NCBI GenBank assembly: GCA_024653225.1
Contig: JANLGA010000004.1
Span: forward strand, 34,303-46,712
Direction of reading: 5' to 3'
Origin: Bacillota bacterium
GTDB taxonomy: Bacteria > Bacillota > Sulfobacillia > JABLXB01
Length of the DNA: 12,410 bases
The notes beneath the pieces are model-generated. The model ran no database searches, had not been told where the DNA came from, and was given only the letters and a program-made list of their open reading frames with translations. A program made the position numbers and the translations under genes. Below, piece by piece: positions 1 to 6,938 of the stretch. Within the stretch, counting starts at the first letter, position 1, and each line of letters opens with the position of its first letter.

Positions 1-164
1 TAGCCACTTTTTGTCAGGCAACAAACATTCGGCAACCAGGGCGGCCTAGGAAAACGGGCGCCCCGCGGGTCGGGCGAAACCCCTATGTTTCGCCGGGAAC
101 CCAATTCCTGCGGTGCATATTTCCCCCAAGGAAGGGGGATAACCATTCTCGAGGAGGTGTTCGA
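1..164 (+). other. Non-coding leader upstream of the membrane protein gene
   Basis: No convincing gene is seen here. The stretch holds two small hairpins. One has an 8-bp perfect stem, GGCGAAAC (73-80) with GTTTCGCC (87-94), around a 6-base loop. The other has a 6-bp stem, TCCCCC (122-127) with GGGGGA (134-139). A strong ribosome binding site (GAGGAGGTG, 150-158) lies just before the ATG at 165. The hairpins could belong to a structured leader or to the end of an upstream gene, but neither is followed by a run of T. I could not match the stretch to a known riboswitch class. Confidence 0.3.
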
Positions 165-632
165 ATGACACTCTCGACAGTCTGGCCGCTCGCGGCCATA
201 GTATTGTTGGCGTTCAGCATCATACTGGTGCCCAGGCACAGGTGGATCGAGCTGATTCCGTCGGCGGTGCTCGGAGGCTTCGTGCTTTCCTACATCGTTC
301 ACATCATCGGCGGAACCATCCTCGGCCTGTGGACTTACAGTAACATGTCGCTCCCGGTCCTCGGCATGCCGCTGTGGCTGGCCGTGGCGTTCGGAGCCGA
401 AGTGATAATGTTCCTTCACTTCCTGCCCGAATCGCCCGGCACGCGCCTGGTGTACGTGATCCTGTTCTCCGCGGCCCTCGGTCTCGGGGATTACGGCCTG
501 GTCCGCTTCGGTCTCAAGGCATTCCACAGGTGGAACGCGTACTATTCGGCCTTACTGTTCGTCGCGATCCATTATGTCGTGGTGTTCATTGACTCTTACT
601 TGAGGCAGCAGCAGCGGGCGAGGGCGAAGTAG
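165..632 (+). CDS. Small polytopic membrane protein, function unknown
   Basis: This 155-residue protein is almost entirely hydrophobic. About five membrane segments can be seen, near residues 6-22, 33-53, 66-86, 94-113 and 126-144, and the tail is basic (RQQQRARAK). It resembles the small multi-pass proteins of the CBO0543 type found in spore-forming Bacillota, but I recognise this only by general look (length, Trp/Tyr placement, HRW near the first helix), so the family link is tentative. The ATG is well supported by GAGGAGGTG five to six bases upstream. A strong terminator follows directly, so it is probably transcribed alone. No catalytic motif is seen and no function is claimed. Confidence 0.85.
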   Translation: MTLSTVWPLAAIVLLAFSIILVPRHRWIELIPSAVLGGFVLSYIVHIIGGTILGLWTYSNMSLPVLGMPLWLAVAFGAEVIMFLHFLPESPGTRLVYVILFSAALGLGDYGLVRFGLKAFHRWNAYYSALLFVAIHYVVVFIDSYLRQQQRARAK

Positions 633-640
633 GGTCGGCG

Positions 641-678
641 AAAGGCGCGCCCGGGCGAATTGCCCGGCGCGCTTTGTC
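641..678 (+). terminator. Intrinsic terminator after the membrane protein gene
   Basis: A long GC-rich hairpin starts 9 bases after the stop codon. The left arm (about 641-656) and right arm (662-675) pair AAAG..CGCGC..GGGC with GCCC..GCGCGCTTT, with one or two single-base bulges and a short AATT-type loop. It is followed by TTTGTCGTT. The A-run on the left and T-run on the right would allow termination from either strand, but only the plus-strand gene ends here. Confidence 0.7.
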
Positions 679-769
679 GTTGCTGCGAGTTTATGCCCCA
701 TCGGGTGGGGACAATAACGTGTGGAACGTCGGAGACGATTCGTCAATTTGAACGCCGGAGGGTCGGTGC

Positions 770-982
770 ATGAGAGGGACTGTCAAGTGGTTCGACCCCG
801 AGAAGGGGTACGGCTTCATCACCAGGGAAGACGGTGCGGGCGACGTGTTCGTCCACTATACGGCGATCCAGCAGGAGGGATTCAAGACTCTTCGCGAGGG
901 CGAACAGGTGGAATTCGAGGTGGTCGAGGGTCCCAGGGGGTCACAGGCGGCCAACGTGACGCGGAGCGAAGCCGGGGCGTGA
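770..982 (+). CDS. Cold shock protein (CspA family)
   Basis: This 70-residue single-domain cold shock protein is a five-stranded OB fold that binds single-stranded RNA and DNA and acts as an RNA chaperone. The opening GTVKWFDPEKGYGFI carries RNP1 (KGYGFI, residues 13-18) and VFVHY (residues 26-30) is RNP2. The glutamate-rich EGEQVEFEVVEG segment and the A-A-N-V ending also fit the family, whose usual length is 65-70 residues. The ATG is preceded by GGAGGG seven bases upstream. The gene stands alone between a terminator and the convergent metallo-beta-lactamase gene. A small GC hairpin near 697-711 lies in its leader, but I see no clear cold-shock box. Confidence 0.95.
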   Translation: MRGTVKWFDPEKGYGFITREDGAGDVFVHYTAIQQEGFKTLREGEQVEFEVVEGPRGSQAANVTRSEAGA

Positions 983-1031
983 GAACCGATCGCGCGCGGG
1001 GCCGCCCGGGTCGGCGCAGTCCCGGTATCCC

Positions 1032-2606
1032 CTAGGGGAGGGTCACCGTTGAACCCGGCGCGGGGATTATCGTCCGATGCGTCCGTCCGAAGTTCGCGCG
1101 GAAGAACTCCGGTTGTTCCGTGTGAACGGGAATGACGAACCTCGGCGAAATCTCCTCCACGAGTTCGATTATGCCCTTGCCGTTTATGTGGCCGGACGCG
1201 TGGAATCCGCGCTCCTTGCCCGTGCCGTCCCTCGACCCGGGGTCTCCGACGAGCCGCATCCCGAACCTGTTCACCCAGTTTCGCAGCTTATCCAAGTCCA
1301 TGTGCATCTCTTCGTTGAACGCTTCGCTGGATGAGTATATGTAACTCCCGCCCTCGGGCTGTATGTCAATCAATTCGTTCAGGTCGTAGTACGAGAAACA
1401 CAGGATGTAATGAGAAGGATCCCGCGACACGTCGCCGCAGTCAATCTTCTTGGCTCCGGCCGACGGGCAGGACTCGAGCAGTTCCCTCTCCCAGGCCGCC
1501 TTCACCGCCTTAGTTTCCTGGTAAACGGCAATGCGTTCGTCGGCCAGCAGGTCCGGGACCCCCGGTTCCCCGGCGAAATTCAGAGCCCTCAGGAGGTAGG
1601 CGTCCTTCGCGGTCACCGCCAGCCTCCGGCCGCAGTCGTGTGCGATCCGGAGGAACGTCAACAGTCTCTCCACGTTCCTCGGGCCGAAGTCCGCGATGAC
1701 GAGGCCGCGGGATTCTCGCACAGCCGTCAGGGCGTTGCCGTAGACCTCGTCTTCCGAGACCGGGTCGACCGGCGAGGTGTGGGTCCCTTCGGTCACCAGC
1801 GCCAGCGGTTTCAGCGCCGCCGCCTCCGAAATGAAGCGCCTGGTCATGGCGCCTCCTCGACCGTGCAGCCGCAGGTCGCCGGTGTATATGACCAATCCTT
1901 CGCTGGTTTCGATGCCGAACGCGCACGCTCCGGGTATAGAGTGGTCAACCGGCCAAAAACGGACGTTCAGGCCGCCAATCTCGAGCCTCGTTTCCGGTTC
2001 CCTCCATTCAAGCTGCCTCGTGGACCCGGTGCGCCTCCAGAAATCCCCGAAGTCCTCGCCGCGCGGCACGCGGTCGAGGAAAAAGAACTGCCTCTGTCTG
2101 GCCGGGCACTTCCTCGAGTTTCCCGAGGATAGGAGGCCTCCTCTCGGCTCTCGGGGGATCACGTAACACACCTCGCGACCCAAGCCGGACTGCGCCACGT
2201 CCTGCATGGCCTTCGATATCACTGCGGTCGCGCACGTGGTGAACACCGGGATGGACTCGGACAGGTATGAAGCGTAGCCCGTGTGGTCAACGTGACCGTG
2301 GGTGAGCAGCAGGCCGTCCACCCGCACCCCGTCGCGGAAACCCGGCGACCGCCCCGCCCTCTCCCACATACCGCTCCCGGCCATCTCGAGGTCCTCTCGG
2401 TATATGCCCCGCAAGGGCGGCAGTAACCCCAGCTCCAGCAGGTCTCCGATGCCGTGAGTGGCCCTCGGGGTGAGGAACTCGTCGAAGTAGAGTCTCTCCC
2501 CGGCGAAGCTCGTCCCGAAGTCGAGAAGAATGCTCGCGCCGTCGGCCTCCAGCAGGAGCTTGTTCCCGCCTATCCTGTCGCACCCGTCATAGAACGTTAT
2601 TCTCAC
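1032..2606 (-). CDS. RNase J-like metallo-beta-lactamase/beta-CASP protein
   Basis: This 524-residue protein of the metallo-beta-lactamase fold is probably a metal-dependent nuclease or phosphodiesterase. Visible motifs are HGHVDH (103-108), the third metal histidine in PVDHSIPGA (H222) and the metal aspartate in YTGDLR (D244). They are followed by features of the beta-CASP insert: EGTH (273-276), HASGH (469-473) and the C-terminal PVHTE (H495). Order and spacing match RNase J and related beta-CASP proteins, though the sequence is divergent and I see no long RNase J C-terminal domain. An extra insertion lies near 150-205. The start is a GTG with a weak GGGGGT upstream. It lies 51 bases after fabK on the same strand, so the two are probably co-transcribed. 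The fold and metal site are clear; the substrate is not. Confidence 0.85.
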   Translation of the reverse strand: MRITFYDGCDRIGGNKLLLEADGASILLDFGTSFAGERLYFDEFLTPRATHGIGDLLELGLLPPLRGIYREDLEMAGSGMWERAGRSPGFRDGVRVDGLLLTHGHVDHTGYASYLSESIPVFTTCATAVISKAMQDVAQSGLGREVCYVIPREPRGGLLSSGNSRKCPARQRQFFFLDRVPRGEDFGDFWRRTGSTRQLEWREPETRLEIGGLNVRFWPVDHSIPGACAFGIETSEGLVIYTGDLRLHGRGGAMTRRFISEAAALKPLALVTEGTHTSPVDPVSEDEVYGNALTAVRESRGLVIADFGPRNVERLLTFLRIAHDCGRRLAVTAKDAYLLRALNFAGEPGVPDLLADERIAVYQETKAVKAAWERELLESCPSAGAKKIDCGDVSRDPSHYILCFSYYDLNELIDIQPEGGSYIYSSSEAFNEEMHMDLDKLRNWVNRFGMRLVGDPGSRDGTGKERGFHASGHINGKGIIELVEEISPRFVIPVHTEQPEFFRANFGRTHRTIIPAPGSTVTLP

Positions 2607-2657
2607 GCGTTGCGACCCCCGCTCGGTGATTCGACGCGCGACGTCCGCCGTCCTGTC

Positions 2658-3626
2658 TCACTGGGCCGTCGGGGCGTGCGCGGACCGGCCCAGGAACGAC
2701 AGGCGACCGGCGACCTCCGCTGCCTCTCGGATCGTGCGCCTCACTATCTCGGCCGCCGGAAGGATGTCGGAGATCAACCCCGCGACCTGCCCCGCCAGAA
2801 CGGTCCCGTTGTCCACGTCTCCGTCCAGGCAGGCGGCCCTGTACCGACCTATTCCCAGCCTGTCAAGTTCCTCCGGGCTCTCGCCCGCCTCCTCGCGCCG
2901 CTCGTATTCCCTCGAGAACTTATTCCTCAATGACCTGACCGGGTGCCCTGTTCGTCTTCCCGTCACGATCGTGTCCCTGTCCCCGGCCTCGCAGATCGCT
3001 CGCTTGTACGCCGGGTGCGCGACGCACTCCTCCGAACAGACGAATCTTGTGCCCATCTGAACCCCTTGAGCACCCAATGCAAGCGCCGCGAGGAACCCCC
3101 TGCCGTCGGCTATGCCCCCTCCGGCGATGACGGCCACGGTCACGGCGTCCACCACCTGCGGCACAAGCGCCATGGTCGTGAGCTCGCCGATGTGACCCCC
3201 TGACTCCATGCCCTCCGCGATCACGGCATCGGCGCCGGCGCGCTCCACCCTCTTGGCGAGGGAGACGGCCGCCACCACCGGGATCACCTTGATGCCGGCC
3301 TCCTTCAGCCTGGGTATGTGCGGCCCGGGATTTCCCGCCCCCGTGGTCACCACCGGCACCTTTTCCGCGATTACGACCTCCATGACCTCCGCGGCAAACG
3401 GGGACAATAACATGACGTTCACGCCGAAAGGCCGCGCGGTCTTCGTCCGCACCTTCCGTATCTGGCTCCTGACCCAGTCCGGTCCGCAGTTGCCCGACCC
3501 TATGATGCCGAGACCCCCCGCCTCGGAGACCGCGGCCGCGAGTTCAGCTGTTCCCAGGTAAGCCATGCCCCCCTGGAATATCGGGTAGTCGAGCCCAAGA
3601 AGCCTGCATATGGGCGTTTCAAACAT
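2658..3626 (-). CDS. fabK: Enoyl-ACP reductase II (FabK), FMN-dependent
   Basis: FabK catalyses the last reduction of the type II fatty acid elongation cycle, trans-2-enoyl-ACP to acyl-ACP, using NAD(P)H and FMN in the cytoplasm. The 322-residue protein matches the FabK/nitronate monooxygenase TIM barrel along its whole length: DYPIFQGGMA (13-22), AGGLGIIGSGN (36-46), RPFGVNVMLLSP (65-76), VTTGAGNPG (93-101), the active-site loop AEGMESGGHIG with H145, AGGGIADG (168-175) and the C-terminal GDVDNGTVLAGQVAGL. The phrase order resembles streptococcal FabK more than nitronate monooxygenases, although a nitronate monooxygenase cannot be fully excluded. AAAGGA eight bases upstream supports the ATG at 3626. 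It is the first gene of a unit with the metallo-beta-lactamase gene, and a FapR-like operator lies in its leader, which fits lipid control. Confidence 0.88.
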   Translation of the reverse strand: MFETPICRLLGLDYPIFQGGMAYLGTAELAAAVSEAGGLGIIGSGNCGPDWVRSQIRKVRTKTARPFGVNVMLLSPFAAEVMEVVIAEKVPVVTTGAGNPGPHIPRLKEAGIKVIPVVAAVSLAKRVERAGADAVIAEGMESGGHIGELTTMALVPQVVDAVTVAVIAGGGIADGRGFLAALALGAQGVQMGTRFVCSEECVAHPAYKRAICEAGDRDTIVTGRRTGHPVRSLRNKFSREYERREEAGESPEELDRLGIGRYRAACLDGDVDNGTVLAGQVAGLISDILPAAEIVRRTIREAAEVAGRLSFLGRSAHAPTAQ

Positions 3627-3709
3627 TCGATCAGTCCTTTCGCGGGCGGCAGCCCGGCCGCTACAGGCACCACACGCCTCGAGCCCCGGGCGCCTTTCTC
3701 CTCCACCTG

Positions 3710-3728
3710 ATTAGCAGTGACTCCTAAT
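3710..3728 (-). promoter_or_regulatory. FapR-like operator dyad in the fabK leader
   Basis: A 19-bp dyad, ATTAGCAGTGACTCCTAAT, has arms that pair over nine positions with a single C/C mismatch. The inner 17 bases have TTAG..CTAA ends at the spacing of the FapR operator (TTAGTA-N5-TACTAA type), with five of six matches in each half. It lies about 20 to 40 bases downstream of the predicted fabK transcription start, a usual place for FapR roadblock sites. FapR represses fatty acid genes in Bacillota and is released by malonyl-CoA. No fapR gene is in the window, and another lipid regulator could use the site. Confidence 0.6.
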
Positions 3729-3755
3729 AGCTGGTGATATCGTCCACTGTGACCA

Positions 3756-3785
3756 ATTATAGCAAGATCGCGCGGACATGAACAA
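3756..3785 (-). promoter_or_regulatory. Sigma-A-like promoter for fabK
   Basis: On the minus strand a perfect TATAAT -10 box (3756-3761) lies 18 bases from a TTGTTC -35 box (3780-3785), facing fabK. The start of transcription would be near 3749, giving a leader of about 120 bases that contains the FapR-like dyad. Confidence 0.6.
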
Positions 3786-3815
3786 CTGTCAAGGACGCGC
3801 CGTCCGGCGTAATAT
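3786..3815 (+). promoter_or_regulatory. Sigma-A-like promoter for the arginine decarboxylase gene
   Basis: On the plus strand CTGTCA (3786-3791, four of six matches to TTGACA) is followed after 18 bases by TAATAT (3810-3815). The start would be near 3822, about 37 bases before the ATG at 3859. Its -35 box touches the -35 box of the opposite fabK promoter. Confidence 0.5.
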
Positions 3816-3858
3816 ATCCCTGCGATGGGTCAACATCCGCCGAAAGGGGTTCCAGTCC

Positions 3859-4320
3859 ATGCTCGCCATTCCGACCAGGTACAGCCTGACCTCGGGCCGA
3901 GGAGAAGGGGGCACCCGGTTGACCGCGTTCGACGCCGCGTTGCTCGACGCGGGGCTCGGCGACGTCAACCTGGTAAAGGTGTCGAGTATCATACCGCCGG
4001 CGGCGGTGTACGCCGACCTCCCCGAGATGGCACCGGGATCCCTGGTGCCCGTGGCGTACGGTTACATAGTCAGCGACGCGCCGGGAGAGATAATCTCCGC
4101 CGGAGTGGCGGCGGGCGTCACGAGCGATTCGTTCGGGGTGATCATGGAGTACTCGGGGCGCTGCCACCGCGAGGAAACGGAACGCACACTGGAGGGCATG
4201 GTGAAGGAGTCGCTCGCCCGACGGGGGTTGCGTCTGAAGTCACTGGTCATCAGGTCGGTTCAACACGAGGTGCTCAGGTGCGGGTGCGCCTTCGCCGCGG
4301 TGGCCCTGTGGTCAGGTTGA
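3859..4320 (+). CDS. pdaD: Pyruvoyl-dependent arginine decarboxylase
   Basis: This 153-residue protein converts arginine to agmatine and CO2, feeding polyamine synthesis or acid resistance. The enzyme cleaves itself between two serines, and the second serine becomes the pyruvoyl cofactor at the start of the large subunit. The cleavage site is LVKVSSIIPP (S42/S43), and the conserved GVIMEYSG (E97) carries the catalytic glutamate of the family. The opening PTRYSLTSGRGEG and the closing CGCAFAAVALW also fit. I chose ATG 3859 because GAAAGGGG lies about ten bases upstream and family similarity starts there; an upstream in-frame ATG at 3778 precedes the predicted promoter. The last nine bases overlap the end of the convergent amidase gene. 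No other polyamine gene is nearby. The symbol is by analogy with the archaeal/chlamydial family. Confidence 0.9.
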   Translation: MLAIPTRYSLTSGRGEGGTRLTAFDAALLDAGLGDVNLVKVSSIIPPAAVYADLPEMAPGSLVPVAYGYIVSDAPGEIISAGVAAGVTSDSFGVIMEYSGRCHREETERTLEGMVKESLARRGLRLKSLVIRSVQHEVLRCGCAFAAVALWSG

Positions 4321-5214
4321 CACCCGCCTCAGGTCCATCCCCCAAAAGAAATCCTTCACCCCGTTGAGCACCGCCAGTGCCGCCCTCTCCATGAAAGTGC
4401 AGCTCCTCACCAGTCCTTCGTCAACGGGGTTCGAGATCGTCACGAACTCCACCTTGACGGCCGGCACCCGCAGGTTGGGCGGCAGCAGTCTCTCCCTTCG
4501 AATCCCCCTGTCCGGGATGAGGAGCCTCCTGGCGAGCTCGAGGACTATGAGCCCGGCCGTTTCCCTGCCTGCGGCATTGAGATACGCCGCGCGGGCCCCC
4601 CTCACCGCGGGGTCCCGCTCCACCCCTGCATGAAGCGACAGGAACACGTCCGCACCGCGCGAAGACGACTCGCGCACGCGATGCTCCATGGGAACGAAGA
4701 CATCGCGGTCGCGGGTCACGAAGCAGTTTACGCCGAGCGCCGCACACAGATCGCGCAGCCGGATCGCCAGGTCCAGGACGACATCCTTCTCCAGCAAGTT
4801 CACGGGTCCGCGCCCTCCGCGGTCCCGACCGCCGTGCCCCGGGTCTATGGCGATGAGTCGGTCACGGAGCACCGAGTAAGCCGGGCCGCAATCGAACGCG
4901 ATCTCCACGCGGCTCGGCATCCCGTCGAGCCGCCGGACCGACACCGGCACATCGTGCTGGATGCGAATATCCACCATCGCGCCCCCGTTCACGCTCGCCG
5001 CTCGCACCTCGGTCACGACGCCATCGTACACCGGGATCGAACAGTCGGGCATGTTCAGGGGCGCGCTCGGGATCCACACGCGCAGCGCACCGGGGACCGG
5101 CACCACCTCGTGCTCCACAGGCACGGTTGACTCCAGGACAACCCTCGATCTCAGTCCCGGTCGGTCGGGCACCCGCGACAACCCGGTACGGATATTCGTG
5201 ATCACGGCGTCCAC
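4312..5214 (-). CDS. N-acetylmuramoyl-L-alanine amidase (AMIN + amidase_3)
   Basis: This zinc-dependent cell-wall hydrolase cuts the bond between muramic acid and the stem peptide. The N-terminal part (about 1-105), with ITNIRTG, RSRVVLES and WIPSAP, looks like an AMIN domain. The C-terminal part is amidase_3, with zinc ligands H127 (DPGHGG), E142 (LLEKDV) and H195 (LSLHAG) and catalytic-type E256 (VKVEFVTISNP). I chose the GTG at 5214 because a GGAGGGGGTG-type ribosome binding site lies seven bases upstream and the AMIN similarity starts right after it; the in-frame ATG at 5286 has no such site and would overlap the divergent gene's start. The 300-residue product shows no signal peptide with either start, which is odd for a wall enzyme. 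It may act in sporulation or germination like CwlD, but that is inference. Confidence 0.87.
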   Translation of the reverse strand: MDAVITNIRTGLSRVPDRPGLRSRVVLESTVPVEHEVVPVPGALRVWIPSAPLNMPDCSIPVYDGVVTEVRAASVNGGAMVDIRIQHDVPVSVRRLDGMPSRVEIAFDCGPAYSVLRDRLIAIDPGHGGRDRGGRGPVNLLEKDVVLDLAIRLRDLCAALGVNCFVTRDRDVFVPMEHRVRESSSRGADVFLSLHAGVERDPAVRGARAAYLNAAGRETAGLIVLELARRLLIPDRGIRRERLLPPNLRVPAVKVEFVTISNPVDEGLVRSCTFMERAALAVLNGVKDFFWGMDLRRVST

Positions 5215-5284
5215 GCTGTGACACCCCCTCCCCACCACGAATACCCTTATGTTGGTCGCGCCCGGTGTAAGACTCGTGCCCCAC

Positions 5285-5998
5285 ATGAGCCGCCGGGACG
5301 GGGATGATGGCGTGCGCGGCTCGTATTCCTACGCGAGGGTGCCCATTCGGACACACATCGTCTCCGAGAAAGATGATATCGTGGATGTCGTGTGCAGGTA
5401 CGTGGCGAGGGTGGCCGAACCGGGGGATTGCGTGGCCGTTTCCGAAAGCGCCGTCGCCATAAGCCAGGGCAGGGCGATCCTGTCCGCGAGGGTGAAGCCC
5501 GGGCTCTTCGCCAGGTTCCTGTGCAGGTTCCCCAAAAAACACGGGAGCCTGGCGACCCCCCAGGCGATGCAGCTCGCCATCCGGGAGGTGGGCACGGCCA
5601 GGGTGCTGGCGGCCGCCGTCGCCGCGGGGTTGGGGAGGCTCTTCGGTGTTCGCGGTCTCTTCTTCAGGATCGCCGGACCGAGCATAGCGGCCATAGACGA
5701 CATAGCCGGCACTCTCCACCCGTACGAGGAGCACGTGGTCCTCGGCCCCAGGGACCCGCAATCCGTCGCCGAGGCGATCAAGCGCCGGACCGGCCTCGAC
5801 TCGTGCATCGTGGATGTGAACGACCTGGGAAACGTGGACTTCCTGGCCGCGACCGACGGCCTGGACCGCTCGGGCGTGTCCGCGGCGCTCAGAGACAATC
5901 CGGGCGGAAACGACGACGAGCAGACCCCGATTGTGGTGCTGAAGCGCCGTTCGCGAAACGCGGCGCCGGATAGCGCGTCGCGACGAGGGGGACCCTAA
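5285..5998 (+). CDS. Coenzyme F420-0:L-glutamate ligase (CofE) family protein
   Basis: This protein of about 237 residues belongs to the CofE/FbiB-type gamma-glutamyl ligase family, which adds glutamate to F420-0 using GTP. Matching stretches include ARVPIRTHIVSEKDD, the GDCVAVSESAVAISQGR segment, AIREVG, GVRGLFFRIAGPSIAAIDD and the C-terminal NPGGNDDEQTP. No other F420 gene is seen nearby, and many Bacillota carry this homologue without known F420, so the true substrate is open. The start is uncertain. The ATG at 5285 leaves a short lead-in as in relatives but has no clear ribosome binding site, while the GTG at 5312 has a GGGGAT-type site. The promoter must lie in the roughly 70 bases shared with the divergent amidase gene. 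The serine hydrolase gene follows after 43 bases and is probably co-transcribed. Confidence 0.82.
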   Translation: MSRRDGDDGVRGSYSYARVPIRTHIVSEKDDIVDVVCRYVARVAEPGDCVAVSESAVAISQGRAILSARVKPGLFARFLCRFPKKHGSLATPQAMQLAIREVGTARVLAAAVAAGLGRLFGVRGLFFRIAGPSIAAIDDIAGTLHPYEEHVVLGPRDPQSVAEAIKRRTGLDSCIVDVNDLGNVDFLAATDGLDRSGVSAALRDNPGGNDDEQTPIVVLKRRSRNAAPDSASRRGGP

Positions 5999-6041
5999 CG
6001 ACCAGAACCCTCCCAGAGGGATCGTCGAGAGGTGTGTCCGA

Positions 6042-6932
6042 GTGTCGAAGCGCGGTTCGGCAGTGGTACTCCTGGCAGTCGTCGCCGTACTGGCGGGCCT
6101 GGCGATAGTGGCCACCCAGTTGCCCAAGATGAAGCGTCCCGCACCGCTTCCAGGACCGGAGCGGGGCGCCGGGCCCGATTGGGCGCCGCTTCGAGCCGAC
6201 CTGGAAGCGTACATACGGTCGCAGCGCGGGCAATTCGCTCTCTACCTTTATGACTTCTCCAGCGGCTCGGAGATGGGGATCAATCAGGATGCGCCGATGT
6301 ACGCGGCGAGTTCCATAAAGGTGCCGGTGGTACTATACCTGTACGATCGGGCCGCCAAGGGGGCGCTTTCGCTCGACGAAACAGTCGCATATGACCCGGA
6401 CACCGATTACGCCACGGGGTCCGGGGTCATCCAGTACACGGCCTCCCCCGGCAACCCCTATTCCCTGAGGACTCTTGGAAATCTCGCCATCACCATAAGC
6501 GACAACGCCGCGACGAAAATGCTCATCCGCAGGCTCGGTCTCGACAACATAAGGGCGTTCATGGCCGGGCTCGGCGGTCGCATCCTGTTTCCCGACGGAA
6601 GGTACGTGTCGAGCGCCCGTGACATGGGGCTGTACATGCGCGCCACCAAGCAGTTCGCCGACTCCAATCCCGGCCTCGGCGGCACATTCGTCTACGACCT
6701 CAAGCACACCATCACGAACGAAGGATTGACCCAGGAACTTCCCGGTGTTCCCATCGCCCACAAGGTCGGGGCGGCCGGGACCGTGGCCACCGATGCCGGA
6801 ATAGTGTACGCGGGCGACCGCACGTACGTCCTCACCGTGTTGACGAGGGACGTCGGCGACACCGAGGTGCCCGGGTTCAACGCGATAGGCCGAATATCCA
6901 GGGTGGTGTACGAATACCTCGGCCGAAGATAG
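6042..6932 (+). CDS. Membrane-anchored serine hydrolase, class A beta-lactamase-like
   Basis: This 296-residue protein has an N-terminal membrane segment (about 7-25) and an extracellular penicillin-recognising serine hydrolase domain. The nucleophile motif is SSIK (S90 to K93) and the second motif is SDN (153-155). The third motif is KVG (241-243) in place of KTG. The class A omega-loop glutamate (Glu166 in ABL numbering) is not evident; the region reads LFPDGRYVSSARDM. A true beta-lactamase is therefore doubtful, and a D,D-peptidase/PBP-like or other wall-modifying esterase is equally possible. The GTG start is supported by AGAGGTG seven bases upstream. The gene sits 43 bases after the CofE-like gene and ends six bases from the convergent adaptor gene, with no room for a terminator. 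Confidence 0.87.
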   Translation: MSKRGSAVVLLAVVAVLAGLAIVATQLPKMKRPAPLPGPERGAGPDWAPLRADLEAYIRSQRGQFALYLYDFSSGSEMGINQDAPMYAASSIKVPVVLYLYDRAAKGALSLDETVAYDPDTDYATGSGVIQYTASPGNPYSLRTLGNLAITISDNAATKMLIRRLGLDNIRAFMAGLGGRILFPDGRYVSSARDMGLYMRATKQFADSNPGLGGTFVYDLKHTITNEGLTQELPGVPIAHKVGAAGTVATDAGIVYAGDRTYVLTVLTRDVGDTEVPGFNAIGRISRVVYEYLGRR

Positions 6933-6938
6933 GATCCG

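Noticed and set aside
1..164. Possible riboswitch before the first membrane protein gene
   Set aside because: There are small hairpins and repeated GGCAAC, but the order of motifs does not fit c-di-GMP, cobalamin or other classes I know; kept only as a leader with hairpins.
3500..3706. Small minus-strand open frame in the fabK leader with a GGTGGAGGAG start region
   Set aside because: It overlaps fabK in another frame and has no recognisable content; a leader peptide cannot be excluded but is not supported.
5215..5284. Sporulation-type promoter (CATA..GTA) before the amidase gene
   Set aside because: The CATAAGGGTA string is one base too long for the sigma-K -10 consensus and no good -35 match was seen.
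4862..6214. Minus-strand open frame of 450 codons opposite the CofE-like gene
   Set aside because: It spans parts of three recognised genes in other frames and its translation has no domain-like pattern.
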